Origin: Arion vulgaris
Lineage: Eukaryota; Mollusca; Gastropoda; Stylommatophora; Arionidae
Reading direction: 5' to 3'
NCBI GenBank assembly: GCA_020796225.1
Contig: CM036771.1
Location: 33,120,703 to 33,184,702, forward strand
DNA: 64,000 nt
The notes beneath the pieces are model-generated. The model did not search any database. It was given only the letters and a program-made list of their open reading frames with translations, and had not been told where the DNA came from. A program made the position numbers and the translations under genes. Below, one piece after another: positions 35,480-45,890 of the stretch; the stretch's first letter is position 1, and each line of letters starts with the position of its first letter.

Positions 35480-35849
35480 TATATATATATATATTGCTCT
35501 TCTACCGTTATATGTTACTTAGGGCCTGCAAAGAAATTTCTCCACACCACTCTGCTCTCCCTAACACCCTATATCGAGTCCCATATTTCTTGCATCTTTC
35601 AGCAAATTTCTTTTCAGGGTTTTCTCACTGCGTCTTCTCTTTCTTGAACCCTTTGCTTCCCACTTCAACACCTGCGTTGATATTGTTTGATGATTTCTTA
35701 TCAAGGTACGCCCAACATATTTCCATCTTCTCCTTCTATTAACAGTTGTTACTAGTAGTTGACCAGCAATTTATCTGATTTCACAATTTCTCGTAAATTC
35801 GTCCCATTTTATGTTTACTATTTTTCGCAGACATCTATTTTCAAATGCA
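35480..35849 (-). mobile_element. LINE 3' fragment (family L6)
   Basis: Matches 53,700-54,080 on the same strand (AATTTCTCCACACCACTCTG, GACATCTATTTTCAAATGCA). The minus frame encodes a basic RKRRR-type C-terminal segment and an M-K-x-x-x-W/F-E helix. The homologous copy continues CATTCAACTTGCTTTC; here that word begins the minisatellite. Confidence 0.65.
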
Positions 35850-36295
35850 TTCAACTTGCTAACTACATCTTTAGCCATTCAACTTGCTAACTACATCTTT
35901 AGCCATTCAACTTGCTAACTACATCTTTAGCCATTCAACTTGCTAACTACATCTTTAGCCATTCAACTTGCTAACTACATCTTTAGCCATTCAACTTGCT
36001 AACTACATCTTTAGCCATTCAACTTGCTAACTACATCTTTAGCCATTCAACTTGCTAACTACATCTTTAGCCATTCAACTTGCTAACTACATCTTTAGCC
36101 ATTCAACTTGCTAACGACATCTTTAGCCATTCAACTTGCTAACTACATCTTTAGCCATTCAACTTGCTAACTACATCTTTAGCCATTCAACTTGTAACTC
36201 ATCTTTAGCCATTCAACTTGCTAACTACATCTTTAGCCATTCAACTTGCTAACTACATCTTTAGCCATTCAACTTGCTAACTACATCTTTAGCCA
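35850..36295. repeat. 28-bp minisatellite, 16 copies
   Basis: Units of TTCAACTTGCTAACTACATC plus TTTAGCCA, almost identical; one unit lacks 2 bp near 36,190 and one has a C-to-G change near 36,115. The unit corresponds to CAACTTGCTTTCTATATCTT TAG inside the LINE copy at 54,068-54,092, so a piece of LINE RT coding sequence was amplified. Confidence 0.95.
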
Positions 36296-36314
36296 TTTTT
36301 CCGACGATTTGTTG

Positions 36315-36575
36315 CCGGGGTTTTTAAAGGGGAGCAGAGAATAGTAACACTGGGACCTACAAAGCATGTCGTAAGAGGCAATTTGAACCTAGGGAAGTTA
36401 ACTTGGTAAATATAAATCTGTACAGATATCCGTTGTGCTCACCTACTTGTAGGCGCATAACTGACACAATGTACAATCGCTCTTAGGCTTAGATCACATA
36501 CAAATCACAAAGATTGGATAACAAGTGGCTAACAAATGGTCTTTATGAAGCGATCGAAGAAAAAGACGAAGAATA
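36315..36575 (+). repeat. Dispersed repeat A, copy 6
   Basis: Full order of family blocks: AGAATAGTAACACTGGGACC, GTCGTAAGAGGC, ACCTACTTGTAGGCGCATAA, CAATCGCTCTTAGGCTTAGA, purine tail GAAGAAAAAGACGAAGAA. Confidence 0.7.
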
Positions 36576-36633
36576 GGTGTGGAAAGAGAACGTGAGACGT
36601 TTGGAACGAAGAGAAAATAAGTTGTCTATATAG

Positions 36634-37760
36634 AAGAATCAATTGAATTCCACTCAACACTTGTGATAAATTTTATAGACTTTCAGAAAGCGTTTGATAG
36701 TCTTCATCGTTCTACTCTATGGGAGATTCTTAAGACCTACGGCTTCCAGGAAAAATACATCAACATTATAAAAGCCTTCTATTCCGAAGCATCCTGCTGT
36801 GTAATAACAGATGCTGGAAACTCAGACTGGTTCACAGTCAATTCGGGTGTGAAGCAGGGCTGCGTTATGTCTACTATGCTTTTTGGGATATCTATAGACT
36901 GGATCATGCGCAAATGCACCCAAGATGATCAACTAGGCATCAAATGGCTTAATAACAGCAGACTATTTGATCTTGACTTTGCCGATGACGTGGCCATATT
37001 AAATTCAACCACACAAGCAACCCACAAACTAACGAGCAATCTTTGCACACTTGCAGAACAGGTTGGTCTCCAGATTAATTCTGCCAAGACCAAAATTATG
37101 GACATCACAAACTCGACAGACAACATCGTAATAAATGGCCAAACACTGGAGAAAGTTGAACATTTTACATATTTCGCTAGTAAAGTGTCAAACAACGGAG
37201 ACGCGATGAAAGAAATAAACTCTCGTATTGCTATAGCAGCTAGTGCCTTCACTAAATTAACAAATATCTGGCAATCTCAAGACCTTAGTATATGCACAAA
37301 AGTTAAATTATTTAGGTCATGTGGGATTCCTGTACTGACCTACGGTTGTGAAAGTTGGAATCAACAAAGAAAATTGATAAGAAACTGGACAGCTTTGAGA
37401 ATAAATGCTCTAAAATTATTAAAAGTAAAATGGAGTGATTTCGTTTCTAACAACACAGTGAGAGATAGAACACACCAACAACCTGTTTCAAATATTATAA
37501 GGAAACGAAGGTGGAAATATTTAGGTCAAGTTCTTAGATCAGACGAAAAGAGACTAAATCGACAAGTCCTTATGTGGTCACCAGTTGGGAAAAGAAAACG
37601 TGGAAGACCAAAGACCACTCTTCGAAGAACCATCCAACAAGAAAGTAAACTATTGGGATGTAAAACCTAAGATCTCCAACTGCTAGCAAAGAACCGCATC
37701 ACATGGAGATCTAAAACATTTGCCCTATGTTCCACCTTTGGTACGAAAGGAACAAACTAA
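36634..37760 (+). mobile_element. RT-only LINE unit (family L1), copy 1
   Basis: A 1.1-kb unit beginning AGAAGAATCAATTGAATTCC and ending GGAACAAACTAAC. Possible short target duplication CTATAT at both sides. Copy 2 (39,357) starts at the same base and ends at the same place. Confidence 0.75.
36663..37670 (+). pseudogene. LINE reverse transcriptase, C-terminal two thirds, open frame
   Basis: A 335-codon uninterrupted frame. In order: INFIDFQKAFDSLHRSTLWE (RT motif A with F-x-x-A-F-D), VNSGVKQGCVMSTMLFGIS (motif B), LFDLDFADDVAILNSTTQAT (motif C, catalytic F-A-D-D), LGYVLR-like region WKYLGQVLRSDEKRLNRQVL, and GKRKRGRPKTTLRRTIQQES near the end. There is no endonuclease domain and no ATG near the 5' end (the frame opens at GTG), so it is a fragment of a longer Pol that normally has an N-terminal endonuclease and an earlier RT part. 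The motif set fits the LINE type often annotated together with a craniofacial-development-protein-2-like endonuclease; clade not certain. It is the longest open mobile-element frame in the window. Expression is doubtful. Confidence 0.85.
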
Positions 37761-37769
37761 CTATATTTA

Positions 37770-38160
37770 AGACTAAAAGTAAGTCTATCTACAACGCATA
37801 ATCTCAACTCAAAATTACCATCAATAATAAAGAAATTAGGAACGTCACATACTATGAATATCCTGGTTCTATATTTAACAAGATTGTAGTTTGTACTGAA
37901 AGAAGTTAAAGTAGAGCAGCCATGGCCTGGTTTTATATTTAACAAGATTGTAGTTTGTACGAAAGAAGTTAGAAGTAGAGCAGCCATGGCTTTCCAGACG
38001 GTGGCCAACATGAATAAACAATTTTATTTCAGACTCATCGTCACCAAGTACCTTGTTCCAAGCAGAAGTTTGCCACCCAAACAGTTCTTCGAAATCTATG
38101 TCTCTTATAGGAAATATGTCCTGCCTCTTTAGACTATGACATGATCGAATCATCAGTCAC
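37770..38160 (+). mobile_element. LINE RT fragment with internal duplication
   Basis: Plus frames KSIYNAQSQLKITINNKEIR, NVTYYEYPGSIFNK and then MAFQTVANMN and RLIVTKYLVPSR look like the Y-L-G-S-x-x-x block and following helices of a LINE RT. TATATTTAACAAGATTGTAG plus the next 40 bases is tandemly duplicated (37,868-37,930 and 37,931-37,990). Dead fragment. Confidence 0.5.
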
Positions 38161-38167
38161 ATCAGTC

Positions 38168-38740
38168 ATCTTCTTCGAACGCTTCATATCGACCACTTGA
38201 TAACCACTATATGTGATTTATATGTGATCTGAGAAAGTACTGTAGTTTTACAGTACAAAACAATGACAATGACACAACAACGTTTCGATCAAAGGCTTTT
38301 ATTAAGCAAATGATACAACAGGAATGACGAATTTCTCAGCACATTACATATATACGACAGAGATATATTCCAACAGGAATAAAATGAAAATGCGTGGCTA
38401 AAAACGAAAAAGAAAATAACTGCAGAAAAATGCCCGTTAGAATATATCTATGTCGTAGTCTATATGTAGTGTACTGTGAAGTTCGTCACTCCTGTTGCGT
38501 AGTTTGCTTGAAAAAGGCCTTTGGTCGAAACGTTGCTGTGTATTGTCATTGTTTTTGTATTTTGTAAGACCACAGTACTTTGTTATTACGTGTTTCGGGA
38601 TTTACATGTTTTACTACAGTCTCCCCTATATCGATTTATGTAATCTGATCCTAAGAGCTATTATACTTTGTGCCAGTTATGCGTCTACAAGTAGGAGGAC
38701 AGCCCATTCGATTTCTGCTACGTTTTTTATCACGAAACAA
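38168..38740 (-). repeat. Dispersed repeat A, copy 7, split by foldback element
   Basis: Minus-orientation 3' part at 38,168-38,232 (CTTCGAACGCTTCATATCGA) and continuing part at 38,622-38,740 (TGTGCCAGTTATGCGTCTAC) are one copy interrupted by the foldback element. The interrupted site is repeated as GATTTATATGTGATCTGA and GATTTATGTAATCTGA. Confidence 0.65.
38233..38620. mobile_element. Foldback element (repeat C), long inverted repeats
   Basis: Arms at about 38,233-38,345 and 38,470-38,605 are inverted copies about 115 bp long (AGTACTGTAGTTTTACAGTA and AACGTTTCGATCAAAGGC versus CGAAACGTTGCTGTGTATTG and CCACAGTACTTTG), with a 125-bp spacer. It sits inside a repeat A copy with a 16-18 bp imperfect target repeat. 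Single arms recur at 7,065, 41,955 and 47,375. No coding capacity. Confidence 0.7.
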
Positions 38741-38819
38741 GCAAAGAAACACAATTAAGACTTCTTAGAACATGCACATTTCTTGTAGGTGGAAACATAC
38801 AGATGTGAATCGTAGAGAT

Positions 38820-39105
38820 TAGCACAAATATTAAAGAAGAAAATTGAAGCTTTGAAAAGGAGTTACAGAAAAGTTCTTTGGCCATCCTGGACAGAAAGAG
38901 AGAAAAAATACATCTTACAAGACCTGCATATCGAGAAGCATTGGCTCATAAAAAACAACACGTCCCGGAAGATGCAATATTTAGGGCAGGTTAAACGTAA
39001 CAGTGGTTTGGAAAGAACGTTAATGGAAGGCATGGTTAATGGAGTACGAGCGAGGGAACAACCAAGACGAAGGTGGTATCAGAACATCAAAGAAACATAA
39101 ACATT
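38820..39105 (+). mobile_element. LINE 3' fragment (family L5-like)
   Basis: Frame LKRSYRKVLWPSWTEREKKY, then RKMQYLGQVKRNSGLERTLM and REQPRRRWYQNIKE: the helix, Y-L-G-x-x-x-R and R-R-R-W blocks of a LINE RT C-terminus. 5'-truncated; no intact protein. Confidence 0.65.
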
Positions 39106-39224
39106 ACGCTGTAAAATACGGGTAAACTTTCTATAGCAGAGTGTATCAGGTGGGCTGTGATGAAAGCAACAATCCGCACGGGACATGTTACTACTTGAGA
39201 TGCTAACAACTACTACAATCGTGT

Positions 39225-39344
39225 GTGATGTTATTGGCGCTCGTTTGTACGCCAATATAGTGATTAATTGTACAGACTGTGTTAATATTTGCACCAAGCT
39301 GTTTAAATTATCCGGTGACAAATACTGACATATTTGAAGCACGT
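39225..39344 (+). repeat. Dispersed repeat B, copy 2
   Basis: GCTCGTTTGTACGCCAATAT, GTTAATATTTGCACC and ACTGACATATTTGAAGCACG match 5,690-5,815. LINE unit copy 2 inserted immediately after it. Confidence 0.55.
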
Positions 39345-39356
39345 AGTCTTATTTAG

Positions 39357-40463
39357 AAGAATCAATTGAATTCCAGTCACCACTAGTGATAAATTTTATA
39401 GACTTTCGAAAGCGTTTGATAGTCTTCATCGTTCTACTCTCTGGGAGATTCTTAAGACCTACGGCTTCCAGGAAAAATACATCAAAATTATAAAAGCCTT
39501 CTATTCTGTAGCATCCTGCAGTGTAAGAACAGATGCAGAAAACTCAGACTGGTTCAAAGTTACTTCGGGTGTGAAGCAGGGCTGCGTTATGTCACCTATG
39601 CTTTTGGGATAGCTATAGACTGGATCATGCGTAAATGCACCCAAGATGATCAACTAGGCATCAAATGACTTAATAACAGCAGACTATTTGATCTTGACTT
39701 TGCCGATGACGTGGCCATATTGAATTCAACCACACAAGCAACCCACAAACTAACGAGCAACCTTTGCACACTTGCAGAACAGGTTGGTCTCCAGATTAAT
39801 TCTGCCAAGACCAAAATTATGGACCTCACAAACTCGACAGACAACATCGTAATGACCAAACACTGGAGAAAGTTGAACATTTTACATATTTGGGTAGTAA
39901 AGTGTCAAACAACGGAGACACGATGAAAGAAATAAACTCTTGTATTGCTATAGCAACTAGTGCCTTCACTAAATTAACGAATATCTGGCAATCTCAAGAC
40001 CTGAGTATATGCACAAAAATTATTTAGGTCATGTGTGACTCCTGTTGTGAAAGTTGGAAATCAACAAAGAAAATTGATAAGAAACTGGACAGCTTTGTGA
40101 ATAAATGTCACCGAAAATTATTAAAAGTAAAATGGAGTGATTTCGTTTCTAACAACACAGTGAGAGATAAAACACACCAACAACCTGTATCAAATATTAT
40201 AAGGAAACGAAGGTGGAAATATTTAGGTCATGTTCTTAGATCAGACGAAAAGAGACTACATCGACAAGTCCTTATGTGGTCACCAGTTGGGAAAAGAAAA
40301 CGTGGAAGACCAAAGACCACTCTTCGAAGAACCATCCAACAAGAAAGTAAACTATTGGGATGAAAACCATACAAGATCTCCAACTGCTAGCAAAGAACCG
40401 CATCACATGGATATCTAAAACCTCTGCCCTATGTGCCACCTTTGGCACGACAGGAACAAACTA
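39357..40463 (+). mobile_element. RT-only LINE unit (family L1), copy 2, with 12-bp TSD
   Basis: Flanked by perfect 12-bp direct repeats AGTCTTATTTAG (39,345-39,356 and 40,464-40,475). It runs from GAATCAATTGAATTCC to GGAACAAACTA, colinear with copy 1. Frames are the same RT (motif A FxKAFDS, motif B SGVKQGCVMS, motif C LDFADDVAILNSTTQ, C-terminal GKRKRGRPKTTLRRTIQQES) but frameshifts at about 39,410, 39,605, 39,850 and 40,020 and an in-frame stop near 39,667 kill it. Confidence 0.88.
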
Positions 40464-40475
40464 AGTCTTATTTAG

Positions 40476-40710
40476 GTGGCGTCTGTGGCTTAGGTAAAAG
40501 TGAACACTGACGTTCACAGTTCGAATCACGCTGCGGACAATTTGGTTGCAAATTGTTTCGCGTGGCTTTGTACTCAAGGACGATGGCACTACCCGTTCAG
40601 AAAACAATGGCAAACTACTGGACGTAATAATTCCTAGAAAAATAACAAACAGCGTAAAAAAGCTGAGCTTGATAGGCAGTCATGTAAAGGATATGCAACT
40701 AAACTAGTCT
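40476..40710 (+). repeat. tRNA-SINE I, copy directly abutting the LINE unit
   Basis: GTGGCGTCTGTGGCTTAGGT is A-box-like, CACAGTTCGAATCACGC is a decayed B box, and TCAGAAAACAATGGCAAAC plus a TAATTCCTAGAAA end match the family. Its first base follows the LINE's target duplication, so the LINE landed at the SINE edge or the reverse. Confidence 0.65.
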
Positions 40711-40784
40711 TGTTTAAATGAAAGAAACGTTTAGCTTATGCTACTAGTAAGAAATTTAAAGTAATTTATCAATTTAAAATCGCG

Positions 40785-40955
40785 AAGGGTTGGAGAATAC
40801 CATTATAACAAAGAGGAGAATAGGAAACCCACTGACACAATGGAATCATGATGCGACTTATGATATGAGCGTTATGACTACAGAGGCAGGACATATATCC
40901 TATGAGAGAAAGAAATTCCGAAGAACTGTTAAAGTGACAAAGTTCTTCTCAGAAC
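40785..40955 (+). mobile_element. LINE 3' end fragment (family L5)
   Basis: GAAGGGTTGGAGAATACCAT, AAGAGGAGAATAGGAAACC and CTACAGAGGCAGGACATATA match 6,308-6,535. The frame RKKFRRTVKVTKFF at the end equals the R-x-F-x-R-x-V-x-x-x-K-F end of the better copy at 31,150-31,345. Confidence 0.55.
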
Positions 40956-40967
40956 ATGTTATTTTCC

Positions 40968-41145
40968 GTGCTCAACATGAACCCTGGACGTACGTTTTGT
41001 CGTCCGTCTTCGAAAGAACTAGAAACTTGATATCAACTACATTGAGAGCAGGGATCTCTGGAAAGATGGCTCCACGAGAAGCGAACGAGTATATTGGAAC
41101 GAGAGGCGAGTACCTTACCTTGACGTTAGAGACCTCCAAATAACA
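40968..41145 (+). repeat. Dispersed repeat E, copy 1
   Basis: GTGCTCAACATGAACCCTGG, TTTTGTCGTCCG, ACTAGAAACTTGATATCAAC and AGCAGGGATCTCTGG recur in diverged form at 50,402-50,540. Function unknown. Confidence 0.5.
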
Positions 41146-41309
41146 TTGAATGAAACATGTACACAACTAGCAGTTTACCTGTTCCTCACGGGAATTTAGT
41201 TAAAATCTATTTGTAAAGACTTTGTTTCAAAATCGGCTTCTTCCCCATTAAAAACAATACGTTTGCTCTCCATGCTTGGTTTGAAAACTTTGTCGGTTGA
41301 CCACATAAG

Positions 41310-41702
41310 ATTAAAATGTCCCTCCTTCCGATTGACAGTAACACCTGATACAATAGAATTCCCGTTCTCGTGAAAGTTGACAAATAACAATTTAAAATGT
41401 CCCTCCTTCCGATTGCCAGTTAAACCTGATAGAACAGAATTCCCGTTCTCGAGAAAGTTTACAAATAGCAATTTAAAATGTCCATCATTTTGATTGCCAG
41501 TAAAACCTGATACAACAGAAATCCCGTCCCCGTGAAAGTTGAATTTAACTTAAATTTAGTTTTAATATTTCATCACTTTTAAAGTTACATGCGTTATCCT
41601 TTTCTGCTGATGTTCGGAGCCCACATAAACTGTCCCTCATTCCGATTGCCAGTAAAACCTGATAAAATTGAATTCCCGTGAAAGTTGAAAGATAACAATT
41701 CG
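41310..41702. repeat. 81-bp tandem repeat, about 3 good and 1-2 diverged units
   Basis: AAAATGTCCCTCCTTCCGAT starts units at about 41,313, 41,394 and 41,475, each continuing through a GAATTCCCGTTCTCG block to GAAAGTTGACAAATAACAAT. A diverged unit follows at 41,625-41,702. 81 bp is a multiple of three, so a minus-strand frame stays open across it; no protein family is recognised. Confidence 0.8.
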
Positions 41703-41954
41703 CAAATTAAATTTATTCAGATTATTAACTTATCGACGTGTTTAAAAAATAAAAAGTGACCGAGTGTTTAAACAAAATGTGGCCGAAACGTGAATCAGGC
41801 GCATTGCATTCTGCAATGTAGACGGGCACGTTATCAACTATCCTACATAAACCTATAAATAAATGTGTTTAAAATACTTTATAATAATAGTGACCTTATA
41901 ATAAATGTGACAGGGACTTGAGGGAAAAAAATAATTTGGTTGTAATATCTGTGT

Positions 41955-42108
41955 CAAAGTATGTATATAGTGTGCTATGACATTCGTCACTTTGTTGTAT
42001 CGTTTGCTTGATAAAGACCTTGTTGAACGAAACGTTGTTGTGTATATTGTCATTGATTTTGTATTTTGTAAAACTACCATACTTTATAATTACGCGTTTC
42101 GCCGGCGG
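41955..42108 (+). repeat. Foldback-family repeat C, single arm
   Basis: GTGCTATGACATTCGTCACT, CGTTTGCTTGATAAAGACC, CGAAACGTTGTTGTGTATAT and TACGCGTTTCGCCGGCGG. Only one arm is visible. 42,109-42,562 has no recognisable feature. Confidence 0.6.
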
Positions 42109-42562
42109 AAACAAGCATCATGAACACGTGACCGGGAACGTCGTGAAAACCTTGAGAAACATTTTCAGCGATTTCTACGCAGAATGACCATGTGAGTTAA
42201 GTTGAAATATGGTTATAGAAATGAACAAATAGTTCAGTTGGATAATGTTTACCTCTTGCCATGTATGAAAGCTACCCTCTTGCCATATTGCAAGTTCATA
42301 GGATGTCCAGATATCTTCAAACAATTGGGACAGGTATACAATGTAATTCAACTGGTTGTTATTTTTGTATAGATTAAAATGAGTATCACAAATACGTTAG
42401 CAAGTCTTCTATTCTGTTTCTTGTGTTTGTTTTTTTTGTCCTTATGGCGAATAGGGTTATCCAGCTTTGATGAATGTGTAACTTTCTCTACGATGGTCCT
42501 GACTCGCTAAGCGAGATGGAATGTCCTAGGTCATATTTTTGTAATTGTTATAGGCAGTTTGT

Positions 42563-43143
42563 TCCTTTCGTGCTAAAGGCGGGCATAGGTAAATATTTTA
42601 GATCTTCATGTGATGCGTTCGTTCCTAGCAGTTGGAGATCTTGTATGGTTTACATCCCAATAGTTTACTTTCTTGTAGGATTGTTCTTCGAAGAGTGGTC
42701 ATATGTCTTTCACGTTTTTTTTTACCAACTGGTGACCATATAAGGACTTGTCGATTTAGTCTCTGTTCGTCTGATCTTAGAACATGACCTAAATATTTCC
42801 ACCTTCGTTTCCTTATAATATTTGATGAATTGTTGCTGTGTTCTATCTCTCACTGCGTTGTTCGAAACGAAATCACTCCATTTTACTTTTATAATTTTGG
42901 AGACATTTATTCTCACAGCTGTCCAGTTTCTTATCAATTTTCTTTGTTGATTTCAACTTTCAACGTAGGTCAGTATAGGAATCACACATGACCTAATCAA
43001 TTTAACTTTCTACATATACTAAGATCTTAGATTGCCAGATATTTCTTAACTAGTGAAGGCACTAGCTACTATAGCAATACGTGAGTTTATTTCTTTCATC
43101 GTATCTCCGCTATTTGACTATACAAATACGTAAAATGTTTAAT
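42563..43143 (-). mobile_element. RT-only LINE unit (family L1), copy 3, 5'-truncated
   Basis: The minus strand carries the same 3' half as copies 1 and 2: EHFTY-like start near 43,140, IRNWTAVRINVSKIIKVKWS, DFVSNNAVRDRTQQQ and, after frameshifts, the 3' end with GGAACAAACT near 42,563. Frame breaks near 42,725 and 42,960. Confidence 0.75.
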
Positions 43144-43917
43144 TTAATTGTCACAATATGTCTCTAAAATGATGCACAGTTTGTTCGTTTCAAATCTCTT
43201 CTTTTGCTATCGCTAATGGACAGAAAATGTGTTGGATACTTAATAAACATTTGTTTTGGAAAATTTCCAGCTTGTGTAGGATGTTGTGGCTCACTACTGT
43301 ACAATGACACTACCAGTATTCTTCTTCTGTAAAACAGTCGTTATTACTAACATCCTATTAATACAAACACACGCCTGACATATACAAACTCGTTAACACG
43401 TTTGATTGAATATTAGCCACTCATCCATCTGTACGAATTGTTAATTGATGAAGTGACGTTACCATTATTTTACAACAAATGGGTGAGTAACCAAGCGCAA
43501 TTGTTTTCCATCTAATTACAGAAAGCTTTAACAGTCACACCATCTGTCCTCTATCAAATGATATTGACTGCATACAGGTTCACTCGTAGATCAGGGATGT
43601 AACTTTTGCCAAACAATTAATATTTGAATCAAATCCAATGCACTGGTTTACAATTTCCCATTTTTGACATTTTATAACGTTATTTATAAGCACACACCCT
43701 TATAATGAGTCGAAAACATCAAACCTCTAACATCAGCATAAACATTTATCTCACATCATTAACACTAATTTATAACAAAAACATAAATGTTACCCTCACA
43801 GAAAACTTAGGTATAAAGACTGACAAAAATACAATAGACATCAGATTAATACTGAACGATTTGGTAAGTTACAGACTTCTGAGATTTTTGTTCTTCAGCT
43901 TTCCTAGTTCTTAAGTT
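43144..43917. other. Unassigned AT-rich sequence
   Basis: No gene, LINE or tandem repeat is recognised. The 69-codon plus frame at 43,705-43,914 has no recognisable motif. Confidence 0.4.
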
Positions 43918-44160
43918 TAGTTGTTGCAGTTATCACCTGCCTTCATTTATCTCTGTTCTAGAGGTTCATTGTTGCAGTTATCACCTGCCTTCATTTATCT
44001 CTGTACTTGAGGTTTATTGTTGCAGTTATCGCCTTACTTCATTTATCTCTGTACTTGAGGTTTATTGTAGCAGTTATCACCTTCCTTCATTTATCTCTGT
44101 ACTTGAGGTTTATTGTTTGCAGTTATCACTTGCCTCCCTTTATCTCTGTATTTGATGTTT
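43918..44160. repeat. 48-bp minisatellite, 5 copies
   Basis: Units of TTGCAGTTATCACCTGCCTT plus CATTTATCTCTGTACTTGAG and GTTTATTG. 48 bp keeps a plus frame open (R-F-I-V-A-V-I repeats at 44,007-44,189), which explains that open frame without invoking a gene. Confidence 0.85.
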
Positions 44161-44174
44161 CATCAACATATATG

Positions 44175-44235
44175 CGGAGAACATCATGAGGAATGTAAAA
44201 GTCGATGCCAACTATGTGAATTACAACCAGTCACA
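44175..44235 (+). mobile_element. Short LINE scrap
   Basis: GGAGAACATCATGAGGAATG and ATGCCAACTATGTGAATTAC are the reverse complement of 59,250-59,300. The frame ENIMRNVKVDANYVNYNQ matches MRNVKDDANYVNYNPF encoded there. Confidence 0.6.
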
Positions 44236-44589
44236 CTGTTTTAGTTGTTTACATTTTTGTAAATCATGTATGCTCTTCTTTTTATTTGCTTCTTCCCATT
44301 TCCTATCTCTTGTAATCAGGGAACCGAGATGATCAAAACTGTTCACATTTTCTAGTTTCTCTCCGGTGATAAAAATATCTTTTGTCTTTCATGTTTTATT
44401 CGCTGTCATTATTTTGATCTTCTGCAACATTGATCCGAGTGGTTACCGGGGCCCAAATTGGGGATGTAAAGAATATAACCACTGTCACCTGCCATGCATG
44501 TCGTAAGAGGTGACAAAGGAGGTTGGTCGTGGGGCTTGCTACCCCACACCGTAAAAACACCAGATAGCTACAGAAACCACAGCAACATT

Positions 44590-45890
44590 GAGCTGCACAG
44601 ACGCGATATTCGCCCCAGGCAGTTAGTGGAAAGGACTGTCGAATCCGACAAACATCTTGCATTTGTAGACCAGGAAAAAGCGTTCGACAGCGTAGATAGG
44701 CACAAGTTGTGGATAATATTATCAACCTACGGGGTTAATGACCACCTAACCAACCTTTGCAAGAGTCTTTGTACAAACAGCCCGCCCGCGTGCCCAGCGT
44801 GTTCGTAGCGCGTTGGACTACGCGTGACTAGTCCTCTGTAAGTGCGGGTTCAACTCTGCCGATTGGCAGAAAAGCTACAGGTTCCCCAGATTTACAGTGT
44901 TCGTGGCACCGAGCCGAAGGGTTACGATGTCCATGACACCGAGCCGAAGAGCTTTCAGTATCGGAAAAAAAAAATACAAACAGCCAGTGTACGATTCGAA
45001 CAAACACAGGATTATCAGAAAAGTTTCACCTAGGGTCAGGAGTAAAGACAAGGTTGCGTACTATCTCCGCTGCTGTTCATCACATATATTGACCAAGTCT
45101 GTAAAACAGCTAACATCAGCGAAGGAGACAACCTCAGGGAACTCTTAAACGAATTTCTTTTTGCAGATGATCAGGCAATCATATCAACAACAAAAGAACA
45201 GCTACAACAACATATTAACAGACTTCAGTTAGCATGTAACGAATACAACATTAGAATAAACATCGACATAACCGAAGTTATGACATTCGCCAGACAGGAA
45301 AGTGCTACCAATATTTGCATTGACAATTGCCCATTAAAACAAATAAATGACTTCACATACATGGGGAGCATTTTTTCACTAAATGGAACAATAACTAATG
45401 AAATTCAACACAGATGCAACAAAGCAAATCCAATGATAGGACAAATGGCGCAATTTTAAAATGCAAACATGTCACCATGAACACAAAAAGAGCAATGTTT
45501 AACACAATCTTTCTCCCACATTATGTTACCAGTGCCAAACCTGGACGCTGACAACAAACGATAGAAGAAAACTAGTCACGACAGAGATGAAGCGTATACG
45601 CAGAATGCTGGGTGTAACAAGAAGAGACCGGTTGAGAAATGAAGAAATCAGAGAAAAAGTGTGTACAACGTCAGTACTAGACTTCATCAAGAAACAACAA
45701 ATTAAATGATTCGGCCACATAAGCAGATTACCAACAGACAGTGCACCTCAAAAGCAATGCTGCTCCGATACAATGGGTACAAAGCAAAAGGCAAGTCACG
45801 CAAAGGTGGACTTCAGAGATAACAGATGTGACGAGCGACACTATCTACGAAGCGAAAACAAAGACCCGAAGATCTCTTCGTGACCTGACG
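44590..45890 (+). pseudogene. LINE reverse transcriptase (family L4), disrupted
   Basis: Frames in order: LAFVDQEKAFDSVDRHKLWI (motif A, F-x-x-x-F-D), SINE insertion, then a motif B remnant near 45,035-45,075 (VAYYLRCCSS frame shifted from G-V-R-Q-G-C-x-L-S-P), NEFLFADDQAIISTTKEQLQ (motif C F-A-D-D at 45,155-45,175), ACNEYNIRINIDITEVMTFA, DFTYMGSIFSLNGTITNEIQ, and a C-terminal part with EMKRIRRMLGVTRRDRLRNE and FIKKQQIK then FGHISRLP. Frameshifts near 45,050, 45,450 and 45,540, and a stop replacing Trp near 45,707, inactivate it. Confidence 0.8.
44783..44974 (+). mobile_element. tRNA-derived SINE III, 192 bp, perfect 11-bp TSD
   Basis: Flanked by identical TACAAACAGCC (44,772-44,782 and 44,975-44,985). 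The head GCCCGCGTGCCCAGCGTG with GCGTTGGACTACGCGTGAC and the B box GGGTTCAACTCTGCC form a tRNA-like promoter, and the 3' end is an A10 tract. The body has a 33-bp near-duplication around ACCGAGCCGAAG. Insertion splits the L4 RT frame. Confidence 0.9.

Noticed and set aside
35850..36295. CRISPR array
   Set aside because: 28-bp repeats are directly contiguous with no unique spacers, and the genome is eukaryotic; it is a minisatellite.
36929..37252. 107-codon minus-strand frame
   Set aside because: Shadow of the LINE RT on the plus strand; its twin at 39,650-39,880 simply follows the second LINE copy.
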